From Flectonema sp. DT1601 (Eukaryota > Euglenozoa > Diplonemea > Diplonemida > Diplonemidae), in NCBI GenBank assembly GCA_964019425.1, contig OZ025805.1:186001-250000 (forward strand): a stretch of DNA of 64,000 bases. Direction: 5' to 3'. Under the pieces are notes generated by a model. It ran no database searches. It was not told the origin of the DNA and saw nothing but the letters and a program-made list of their open reading frames with translations. Position numbers and translations under genes: made by a program. Of the stretch, positions 1-9,766 are shown piece after piece; the first letter of the stretch is position 1, and each line of letters opens with the position of its first letter.

Positions 1-919
1 AGCTGGCCACGCCCCTGTCACGTTTTCCGTTGGCTTCGCTCCTTCTCCACCCCAACTGTAGTTTCCTTTACTACCTAGATGCCTCTGCACTGCCTTTGCC
101 ATGCTTGGGTGGGAATTGTATTTTCTTGAACTCACTCCAAGAAAACACTACTCTGCGATACATCCTGTTCACATTCCGAGTAAATGCTTCCATCTAAAAC
201 ATCAACCAGATCCCGCACTGAAAGAATTCCATCTCTCAACATTTCCCAATCCCGATGTAATTGACTTGACTGGTATTGCGGGCTACCAGAAGCTGAAGAA
301 ATGTACTTCGAATACAAGTCGTGAATTAAGTTATCCGTCGCTTGCGGATCAGCCATTGAACGAACCACTCTGCCTCAGTCGCAAAGCTCGGTTCTGCCTC
401 AGTCGCAAAGCTCGGTTCTGCCTCAGTCGCAAAGCTCGGTTCAAGCGAAATTAACCATTCGACGTTCTTACCCTTCGTCCTATTCTGCTCTTTCATCATC
501 ACCGCCATTTGTAGCAGCACTTCGCTCTGCGCACCTGAGGCGATACATTGCCAAAATCAGTATAATTCGAGTGAAGATCACCACCAGGAATCGGCGGACA
601 AGTTTGATGTTCGGTACGAAAATTATAATCCGCTTCAGGACGCATATTCATCTCAGACATGCTTCGCTGCATCTCATCGATGTGACTCTCATCCGATTTA
701 TTGCAGCGTGCATCCTGCTGTTTTCTTCCTCCAACACATTCTTCTCATCAACTTGCCTGGTCGCATACTTCCTTCACATAGATATCTGCCGCCCATACAC
801 GAGTATACAAAACCTGGGAAAAGGAATGTGAAAGCCGCACCATCTTCTCCTGCATGCGACTCCACTCCAGGCAAGTGATCGTATGTCGAACTTGCGATCA
901 CCTCGAATATCGTACCTCA
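1..919 (-). mobile_element. Decayed coding-like remnant beside the RT fossil
   Basis: On the minus strand this stretch has protein-like composition in short open segments, including an octapeptide repeated three times. It lies directly downstream, in the minus-strand sense, of the RT/RNase H remnant, so it may be another part of the same dead element. I recognise no domain. It looks broken in several places. It could instead be an unrelated decayed host gene. Confidence 0.35.
369..440. repeat. 24-bp tandem repeat, three copies
   Basis: Three exact head-to-tail copies of a 24-bp unit occupy 369-392, 393-416 and 417-440. The length is a multiple of three, and on the minus strand each copy reads as the octapeptide EPSFATEA. 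The expansion therefore kept a reading frame and may have arisen while the sequence still coded. Confidence 0.9.
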
Positions 920-1740
920 TCAGTTCTTGTCGTGATGTGGTTTAACCTTTCGGCATAGTACTTCCATTCTACTGCTCCTCTCTTTCATGCGACAAACAAC
1001 GTTCCGCCCAGCTAAACGCAAACCATCGATGTACATCTGATCAGAAGTTACCTTCTTTGTCTTTGCGGGGCTCTTCTTCGATGCCACATATCGGATATCG
1101 AAAGAACACTTCTTTCCCGCTGGCCATTCAACCGCTTCGACAATGTACTTATTAAGAATTTCATTCTTCAAACATTGTCTTTTTCGGACCGCCCCCATCA
1201 CAGTGGTGTTATCCACTCTTATCTGCAGATGTCATCCCTTCAAACAGCGATCATTCAGAGCACCAAGTGTATTCTTCAGCGCCGCTTCCTCCAAGATGTT
1301 AATGTAGAGACCTTTCTCCTGCACCAAGAAACGATGTCCCTGTAAATCAGGATACAGTTGCGTTGTTTGTGACAGCAACAAAGGTCTCGAAGCAAGCAAT
1401 GCTGGCCTACGCAAAGGCGTTCTCAGGCATGCTGAAGAGGATAGGTTTGGAAAACGAGACATTGAAGCAAATTCAGACGACTAGCAATAGTGGTTGCCAT
1501 AATCTCTGGAGCACAAGAGTGACCCATGTGGTAATCATCTGATTAATTCATACCAATGGTTGTCTTCAGTCTTAAACCTGAAGTGTTTCCTTCGATCGGA
1601 ATCTCAACTTGGTAAAATCCAGTTCTGAAACCCCTCCCACTTACACACTCATCTAGAGCTGCATCGAGATATTCCGATATTTCGATAAGTGGGAAGTAAC
1701 GTCTGTGACTGATGTCCCAATGGAACATCAGTCACAACCA
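920..1740 (-). mobile_element. Retroelement fossil: reverse transcriptase and RNase H parts
   Basis: On the minus strand an RT-like stretch lies at about 1480-1730, with a GFYQVEIP core like the RT motif usually written D-x-x-x-G-F-Y-Q, followed by a GHSCAPEI-type segment. An RNase H-like stretch lies at about 1080-1220, with a DNTT core followed by a YVASKKSPA segment resembling the end of retroelement RNase H. The domain order RT then RNase H fits LTR-type or tyrosine-recombinase-type retroelements. I see no flanking terminal repeats, so the family is unresolved. The copy is broken several times and is probably old. Confidence 0.55.
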
Positions 1741-2566
1741 ATGCCATTAGAAACTAATAAATCAGCATGCAACCGAGAGAAGAAGCTATCTCGTATCTTC
1801 GATTTGTTTAAATTCAGCACATGATCAAAGGACAGATTCATGCACCTGTAATGTTGTCAGAGTCTCTTGTAGAAAACAAGGAACTTTTTACTGTGGATTC
1901 TATTTTTATAAAGTTAAGATCAATTGAACCAGTATCCATCGTTGATGAGATGAAGACAAAGGGGGAGATGAGGGCAAGGGGGGAGGTGCGATAGGTGTTT
2001 CCTCCTCTCGTTCTGTTGCGAGCGGTGAGTCGTCAGTATCCATCACTTGTCAATGTGGTTGCAGGGAAAGGAGAGTCAAAGTTAGTTCTCTTTCTATTCT
2101 TGGTTTGGGGGATGTGTCATGATCTTCTGACATATACAAAGAACACACATACAAGTACATCACATCGCTGCTGAACCTCCATCGATCTGCTTCCATTGTC
2201 GCCATGGAAGTCGGCATCCGATAATGAGTGTGTAATAACTCACCTGCCGAATGAACCGGTCCCGAAAATGGATGACGCTCAAGCGATCCACCCATAGTAT
2301 TTTACCCATAGTCGCCTTGGCAAAAACAGGTAACGGAAAAAAAGCAAGACAAACCTGTTTTAATGGTGTTGTAATTTTAGCAAGGTATTTCAGAACACGA
2401 AAAAGAACGAGTGTTCAGGGACCAGGTGTTAGTTCTCTTTTTCCAAGAGTTCGCTTTTTTCTTTTCCTTTTCCACATTAAAAATAAGTGTGGGTAAATTC
2501 AGAGGGGGGCTGCGAGATACATTCTCAGCAGCCTGTTCTTCTAAAAATTGTTTATCCTCTTTTAGG
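1741..2566. other. Spacer without a supported gene
   Basis: Only short open frames occur and none has a recognisable motif. The left part may be an upstream remnant of the minus-strand retroelement fossil. The right part is unique sequence that runs up to the first B unit at 2567. I see no RNA gene. Confidence 0.4.
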
Positions 2567-4810
2567 GAGTTGAATTTCCAGGTGAGATTTGGACTGTTAG
2601 CTTTTGGCTAAGGCCCTCCCTGAAGAGCAAGAACAAAAAAACTACTCACACCTGAAGAAAACATACACAAAGAACACACTGTAAGCTGTGTGTGTATTTT
2701 GTGTTTGTCACAACAGGAGAGAAAAGAAAGAATGTCAAGGTTGGTCACCTTGCCTATCAACGCACAACATTGGTGGTCTCTACTAGACCCTGAGTGATCC
2801 CACTGGATCTCTCATCGTTCATAGTACCCTGTGTGAAGTTATAAAATCAAAGGTAAACTATGAACTACAAATGACTTAGCCTGTTATTATAATGCCACAG
2901 GCAGGCCCTGCATTCAGCAACTATCCAGCAGTGCTTGGATGTCCTGATCTTCTTCTAAAAAAAAGAAAGAAAAACAAAACTGTAGCTGGGATCACTCAGG
3001 ATCAACAGACTACCAATGCTACCTGTTGTACTTGCTCACTATGGGGGGTGATGCCAAACACCCAGAAGTACTTAACTACTTTCCTTCTTGCTGCCCAGGA
3101 GTTTCTGACCAGAACTAATAGAAAATAAAAAGTAGATGGGAAACAATAAAAAGTAAAATGCATATAACTGAAGTTAAACAAGACAAATGAAGTAACAGAT
3201 CAGAACAGATAGGGAATAAAAAGAAAAGATATAGGCAAGCGTTATTGTAGTAAAAGATAACAAATAAACAAATGCAAGTATCAACACATGATTTAATTAC
3301 ACCAGCAGCTAACAAACAACATAAAATTGAAGATCAGTTGCCAGAGTATTTCAACCATGGTAGAATACTCGCCCCTCTGGCAGGGATTATCCCAGACTTG
3401 TCCTTTAATCTAGTTGGACACCATGGCTTACAACCCTTCCAGAGGGAAGCACCATTATGACTTCTATTTTTTTTCTTCAAGAAAATCATAAGGTGGGAAC
3501 AAAGAAAAATGCTAAGAGGAACCCCCTATTAACACCTAAGACATCTAAACTGCAGCCCAGCCTATGCCCAATGCACTAACAGGTCATTCCCTCACACTCA
3601 GATCAAAAAATCAAAGTTCAGAGTGCATCTTAGCGTGAATGAGAGAATTTCCTCCCGCTCATTTTGAACAAAAGGGATAGGAGAAGGGATAGAAAACGAA
3701 CATAAAAATAAAATTCTAAGTGAGAAACACTTAGCAGAAACACTTAGCAGCTTTTAAGGAGCTGAAAAGCAAAAAAAAAATCTAAGTGAGAAACACTTAG
3801 TAGAAACAATTTGTAGCTAATTAAGCTGAAAATAAAAAAATAAAAAATTTCTAAGTGAGAAATACTTAGCAACTTTTAGAACAAATATTTCAGTAAATAA
3901 CCTGTAATGATTAAACCATTACAAGTTTGATGCCAAAACTGACAAGGACTGAGTTGAATTTCCAGGTGAGATTTGGACTGTTAGCTTTTGGCTAAGGCCC
4001 TCCCTGAAGAGCAAGAACAAAAAAACTACTCACACCTGAAGAAAACATACACAAAGAACACACTGTAAGCTGTGTGTGTATTTTGTGTTTGTCACAACAG
4101 GAGAGAAAAGAAAGAATGTCAAGGTTGGTCACCTTGCCTATCAACGCACAACATTGGTGGTCTCTACTAGACCCTGAGTGATCCCACTGGATCTCTCATC
4201 GTTCATAGTACCCTGTGTGAAGTTATAAAATCAAAGGTAAACTATGAACTACAAATGACTTAGCCTGTTATTATAATGCCACAGGCAGGCCCTGCATTCA
4301 GCAACTATCCAGCAGTGCTTGGATGTCCTGATCTTCTTCTAAAAAAAAGAAAGAAAAACAAAACTGTAGCTGGGATCACTCAGGATCAACAGACTACCAA
4401 TGCTACCTGTTGTACTTGCTCACTATGGGGGGTGATGCCAAACACCCAGAAGTACTTAACTACTTTCCTTCTTGCTGCCCAGGAGTTTCTGACCAGAACT
4501 AATAGAAAATAAAAAGTAGATGGGAAACAATATAAAGTAAAATGCATATAACTGAAGTTAAACAAGACAAATGAAGTAACAGATCAGAACAGATAGGGAA
4601 TAAAAAGAAAAGATATAGGCAAGCGTTATTGTAGTAAAAGATAACAAATAAACAAATGCAAGTATCAACACATGATTTAATTACACCAGCAGCTAACAAA
4701 CAACATAAAATTGAAGATCAGTTGCCAGAGTATTTCAACCATGGTAGAATACTCGCCCCTCTGGCAGGGATTATCCCAGACTTGTCCTTTAATCTAGTTG
4801 GACACCATGG
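2567..4810 (+). repeat. Satellite B, about 1.6 tandem units, + orientation
   Basis: A 1384-bp unit beginning GAGTTGAATTTCC starts at 2567 and again at 3951. The second copy stops at 4810, just after GGACACCATGG, where the next sequence begins. The two copies are nearly identical by eye. The unit is a chain of short inverted repeats: TTAGC/GCTAA at 2597-2611, CAAGGT/ACCTTG, GGTCT/AGACC, an inverted GTTCATAGT pair, CTAAGTG/CACTTAG, and GAGTATT/AATACTC nested inside CCAGAG/CTCTGG. Two open frames of 62-95 codons recur in every copy, but with no family resemblance they are not called as genes. Confidence 0.9.
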
Positions 4811-4847
4811 AGGTGGAGTGGTGCTGTGCAATGTCAAACCTGTTCAG

Positions 4848-5045
4848 TTGAATTTCGATAAAGTGGGAAGTAACGGACTGGGAGCTTTTGGCTCCTGCCC
4901 TATTCCCGATGTAAACTTTCTTTTTATTTTTATTTTTTTTTAACAGGCCCAAAGGGCGACAATGATGGTTGCTGACCAAGGAATAATATTCAAATGAATT
5001 TTCGTTTCAAAGAAACGAACAGAATTAAGAGAGAGGCAGAGAAAA

Positions 5046-5078
<33 letters not shown>

Positions 5079-5139
5079 GAAAAAAAAAAAAATGAAGAGG
5101 AAATAATCAAACATGAAAAAAAAAAAAAAAAATATATAT
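4848..5139 (+). repeat. Module T, proximal part
   Basis: This module recurs at 10331-10730 and 28161-28593 (inverted) and at 43800-43985. It starts TTGAATTTCGATAA and carries hairpins GGAGC-TTTTG-GCTCC (4881-4895), GCCC-AAA-GGGC, ATTC-AAAT-GAAT and CGTTTC-AAA-GAAACG, then long A-rich tracts. It abuts satellite A both here and at 28161, so I treat it as a cap of the A array. In this copy it is split by a MITE. The short stretch 4811-4847 between B and T is unique. Confidence 0.8.
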
Positions 5140-5916
5140 CAGTCATTCCTTTTTTTTGCGAACAAATTCTGGACACTGAAAAAAGTTTTCAAAAAAAAAT
5201 TGTAAAAATTTCGATCGAAGCGGCATTTTAATGCGCTGCATCGTTGGGTTCATTTCCGTCCGAAATCGGGAGGTTGGCATCACATACTTGTCTCCCGAAT
5301 TGAGAAAAGAGATTTTGTGGTTTACTAAATCAGCTCAGCCGTGGACAAGTACCAAAACTAAAAATTAATCGAAGGGTCTAATTTTACACTGCTGACCCAG
5401 CGGGATTCAGAGAAAAAATAATCGAGCAAAAATATATTAAAGAGTACTCAGCATGTGCCGGTGAGGCAGATTGTTACTACCTGTCTTTTTGGACCTACTT
5501 TGATACTTAATGAAAACACTTTCTTTATATAGATGCAACATTTTCCTTACATAATTGCTACTAGGGTTGATTAGCTAGCAAAAAGGTGCATATCTCTTGA
5601 GTTCGGGAGAAGGAAAAAAAATTAGTAAAAAAAAAAAATTAGGGGTGTTTTTTACTCAGATTTTCTCGATCTTTCCATTCCAGGTCTGGGATTAATATTT
5701 ATCATTGAGTAGTACCAAGGAAATCTTGCAAAGAGACGTTTATCTCTTTTTAGCAGCACTTACCATGTTTAAAAGTATATCCCTATGCCTAATTTTACAG
5801 ATCGCACCCTCCCCGATTCCAAAAAATAAAAAATCGAGCAAAAGTAACATATCGTGTAACCTTGCTCAGGCGGTGAGAAAATGGTGTTTTTTGTTCGCAA
5901 AAAAAAGGAATGACTG
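5140..5916. mobile_element. Non-autonomous DNA transposon (MITE) with CAGT termini
   Basis: CAGTCATTCC at 5140 and its exact complement ending at 5916 open a terminal inverted repeat of at least 27 bp that continues through a T-run into GCGAACAAA. The flanks are alternating AT, so a TA target duplication is plausible but cannot be fixed exactly. The length is about 777 bp and no transposase frame is present. Two other T copies, at about 10440-10480 and 28295-28340, lack it and act as empty sites. CAGT ends and a TA target are typical of the Tc1/mariner superfamily; that assignment is an inference. Confidence 0.75.
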
Positions 5917-6060
5917 ATATATATATATATAAATAAAAAACGTTGTATGAAAAAGGAAAAAAAAGAAAAAAAAAAAAGACCAGAAAAGGAAAGAGAAAAT
6001 GAAAAGGTATAATATTATTGTGGGGATATGAGGGATAGCAGGGAGATGCTCTTTTTTTTT
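5917..6060 (+). repeat. Module T, distal part, joining satellite A
   Basis: This is the continuation of T beyond the MITE. It is A-rich, followed by a conserved stretch with ATAATATTATTG, GGGGATATGAGG and GGGAGATGCTC at 6010-6050, then a poly-T run that opens satellite A. The same join appears inverted at 28140-28200. Confidence 0.75.
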
Positions 6061-6189
6061 TTTTTTTTTTTTCTTATTTATTATTTAAAAAAAGGAAACA
6101 ATCAGTTTAGCGTCTCGATCAAGACGGAAAATAGAAATTAATCGACATAGTTGATCGATAGAAAAAAAACAATGATAACATTGTTTATT

Positions 6190-6225
<36 letters not shown>

Positions 6226-7255
6226 CTTTTTAATTGTTTTAAAGAAAAAACAATCAGTTTAGCGTCTTGACCAGGACGGAAAATAGTAAGTAATCGACAT
6301 AGTCGATCGATAAAAAAAAAACAATGATAACATTGTTTATTCCTTTTTTTTTTTTTTTTATTCTTTTTATTTATTTTTAAAGAAAAAACAATCAGTTTAG
6401 CGTCCTGACCAGGACGGAAAATAGAAAGTAATCGACATAGTCGATCGATAAAAAAAACAATGATAACATTGTTTATTCTTTTTTTTTTTTTTATTTTAAT
6501 TCTTTTTATTTATTTTTAAAAAGAAAAAAAATGGAAAATAGAATTAGTCAACAAAGTCGAACGATAAAAAAAACAATGATAACATTGTTTATTTTTTTTT
6601 TTTTTTTATTTTTTTTTATATTCTTTTTTATTAATTTTGAAAAAAAAAAAACAATCAGTTTAGCGTCTTGACCAGGACGGAAAATAGAAAGTAATCGACA
6701 TAGTCGATCGATAAAAAAACAATGATAACATTGTTTATTCTTTTTTTTTATTTTAAATTCTTTTTATTTATTTTTTAAAGAAAAAAAACGGAAAATAGAA
6801 ATTAGTCGACAAAGTCGAACGATAAAAAAAAATAATGATAACATTGTTTATTCTTTTTTTTTGTATTTTTTTATATTCTTTTTTATTAATTTGAAAAAAA
6901 AAAAACAATCAGTTTAGCGTCTTGACCAGGACGGAAAATAGGAAGTAATCGACATAGTCGATCGATAAAAAAAACAATGATAACATTGTTTATTCTTTTT
7001 TTTTTTTTTTTTTTAAATTCTTTTTATTTATTTTTTAAAGAAAAAAAAAACGGAAAATAGAAATTAGTCAACAAAGTCGAACGATAAAAAAAAACAATGA
7101 TAACATTGTTTATTCTTTTTTTTTATTTTTATTTTTTAATATTTTTTTTTTATTTTGAAAAGAAAAAACAATCAGTTTAGCGTCTTGACCAGGACGGAAA
7201 ATAGAAAGTGATCGACATAGTCGATCGATAAAAAAACAATGATAACATTGTTTAT

Positions 7256-7288
<33 letters not shown>

Positions 7289-8256
7289 CTTTTTATTTAT
7301 TTTTTAAAGAAAAAAAAAAACGGAAAATAGAAATTAGTCGACAAAGTCGAACGATAAAAAAAACAATGATAACATTGTTTATTCTTTTTTTTTATTTTTT
7401 TTTTTTTAATATTTTTTTATTTTGAAAAAAAAAAAACAGTCAGTTTAGCGTCTTGACCAGGACGGAAAATAGAAAGTGATCGACATAGTCGATCGATAAA
7501 AAAAAACAATGATAACATTGTTTATTCTTTTTTTTTATTTTAAATTCTTTTTATTTATTTTTTAAAGAAAAGAAACGGAAAATAGAAATTAGTCGACAAA
7601 GTCGAACGATAAAAAAAAACAATGATAACATTGTTTATTCTTTTTTTTTTTGTATTTTTTTTAATATTCTTTTTTATTAATTTTGAAAAAAAAAACAATC
7701 AGTTTAGCGTCCTGACCAGGACGGAAAATAGAAAGTGATCGACATAGTCGATCGATAAAAAAACAATGATAACATTGTTTATTCTTTTTTTTTTATTTTA
7801 AATTCTTTTTATTTATTTTTTAAAGAAAAAAAAAAAAAAAAAAACGGAGAATAGAAATTAGTCGACAAAGTCGAACGATAAAAAAAAACAATGATAACAT
7901 TGTTTTTCCTTTTTTTTTTTTTTTTTTTATATTCTTTTTTATTAATTTTGAAAAAAAAAAAAAACAATCAGTTTAGCGTCTTGACCAGGACGGAAAATAG
8001 AAAGTGATCGACATAGTCGATCGATAAAAAAACAATGATAACATTGTTTATTCTTTTTTTTTATTTTAAATTCTTTTTATTTATTCTTTAAAGAAAAGAA
8101 CGGAAAATAGAAATTAGTCGACAAAGTCGAACGATAAAAAAAAAAACAATGGTAACATTGTTTATTCTTTTTTTTTTTTTTTTTTTTGTATTCTTTTTTA
8201 TTAATTTTGAAAAAAAAACAATCAGTTTAGCGTCTTGACCAGGACGGAAAATAGAA
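6061..8256 (+). repeat. Satellite A, block 1 left
   Basis: Tandem monomers of two alternating types are separated by poly-T and poly-A. Type a holds AATCAGTTTAGCGTC, the stem CGTC(C/T)TG-AC-CAGGACG, the stem ATCGAC-ATA-GTCGAT and the stem ACAATG-ATAA-CATTGT. Type b holds CGAC-AAA-GTCG and the same ACAATG stem but lacks the first stem. The a+b dimer is roughly 220-240 bp. The first few monomers are a-type only. No coding potential is seen. Confidence 0.9.
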
Positions 8257-8945
8257 AGGAATAATCATCATCGTCCATATTGTGTAATTAAGACTGAATA
8301 AACAAAGGGATAATAAAATTATAGTGAATCAATGAAATAAAACATAAACTACTGACGTCGGGGTAATGTTGCATCTTCAAGAGGTCAGAAACCCAAGACT
8401 TTGAAAAGCACCGAGGTAAGAGCGGTGCAACAAGCCAAAAACAACAGGTATACAATAAACGAACCTCAAGAAGAAACACCCAGGGTGGGATGGGTGGGAA
8501 ATTCTTTTGTTTTAATATAAACAGAAAGAAGAGCAAAATTTGCTAAGGAAAGGAATTAAAATATAAGTTAAAAGTGTACCGATAAACTATAACGTCTCAA
8601 ACACAGCGCTAACCAGTGCAACGAGAGCTAATAAATTCGATAAGCCACTGCTGAACCAACATCTTAGGTGCAGAGTGCATTTTAGATAAGGAAGGACATT
8701 TTTCATTTTCCGTTCCGCTAGGACAGAAAAGTAATAAGTATAAAATATTTTTCGACGTACCAGAGCCTGCATAGCCGAGTGGTTATGGTCGTCGACCTTA
8801 AATCGCTTACGTAGCCGTGGTCGGGGGTTCGATTCCTGGTCACGGCAGATTTTTTGGTATTTTTAACCAGAAAATTTTAAAGTAAAAACAAGTAAGAAAA
8901 AGAGCACAAAAGTGGACTTGGTGATCATTCCCTGAGTAAACTAAG
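8257..8945. other. Unique spacer inside satellite A, carrying a tRNA-like unit
   Basis: About 690 bp of non-repetitive sequence interrupts satellite A and returns at 20827 and 31662 with the same internal order and spacing. Short minus-strand frames (8288-8536, 8587-8772) have no recognisable motif and are not called. The only feature I can support is the tRNA-like sequence near its right side. A resumes at 8946 with GATCGACATAG. Confidence 0.7.
8765..8847 (+). tRNA. tRNA-like pol III unit, Leu(UAA)-like, probably degenerate; copy 1
   Basis: The A-box TAGCCGAGTGG and an exact B-box GGTTCGATTCC are spaced as in a tRNA with a long variable arm, as in tRNA-Leu and tRNA-Ser. The anticodon loop CTTAAAT would give UAA (Leu), and TTTTTT follows within a few bases as a pol III stop. 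Against a working tRNA, only about four of seven acceptor pairs form and the T and anticodon stems are weak. Another fold, GCCGTG pairing with CACGGC around the B-box, is stronger. It may be a tRNA pseudogene or a SINE-head-like transcript unit. Confidence 0.45.
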
Positions 8946-9766
8946 ATGATCGACATAGTCGATCGATAAAAAAACAATGATAACATTGTTTATTCTTTTT
9001 TTTTATTTTAAATTCTTTTTATTTATTCTTTAAAGAAAAGAAACGGAAAATAGAAATTAGTCGACAAAGTCGAACGATAAAAAAAAAACAATGATAACAT
9101 TGTTTATTCTTTTTTTTTATTTTAAATTCTTTTTATTTATTTTTTAAAGAAAAAAAACGGAAAATAGAAATTAGTCAACAAAGTCGAACAATAAAAAAAA
9201 CAATGATAACATTGTTTATTCTTTTTTTTTTTTTTTTTTTTTTTTTTATATTCTTTTTTATTAATTTTGAAAAAAAAAACAATCAGTTTAGCGTCTTGAC
9301 CAGGACGGAAAATAGAAAGTGATCGACATAGTCGATCGATAAAAAAACAATGATAACATTGTTTATTCTTTTTTTTTATTTTAAATTCTTTTTATTTATT
9401 CTTTAAAGAAAAGAAACGGAAAATAGAAATTAGTCGACAAAGTCGAACGATAAAAAAAAAACAATGATAACATTGTTTATTCTTTTTTTTGTATTTTTTT
9501 ATATTCTTTTTTATTAATTTTGAAAAAAAAAAACAATCAGTTTAGCGTCTTGACCAGGACGGAAAATAGAAAGTGATCGACATAGTCGATCGATAAAAAA
9601 ACAATGATAACATTGTTTATTCTTTTTTTTTATTTTAAATTCTTTTTATTTATTCTTTAAAGAAAAGAAACGGAAAATAGAAATTAGTCGACAAAGTCGA
9701 ACCATAAAAAAAAAAACAATGATAACATTGTTTATTCTTTTTTTTTTTTTTTTTTTATTCTTTTTT
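8946..9766 (+). repeat. Satellite A, block 1 right
   Basis: The same alternating monomers as at 6061 continue, ending inside a monomer at TTCTTTTTT where B block 1 begins. The interrupted half resumes as ATTAATTTTG at about 19210. Confidence 0.85.

Noticed and set aside
5705-5917. 70-codon frame inside the first MITE as a transposase remnant
   Set aside because: No DDE or helix-turn-helix pattern; composition follows the AT-rich DNA.
8288-8772. Minus-strand frames in the tRNA-bearing spacer
   Set aside because: Short, without motif, and identical in all three spacers only because the spacers were duplicated.
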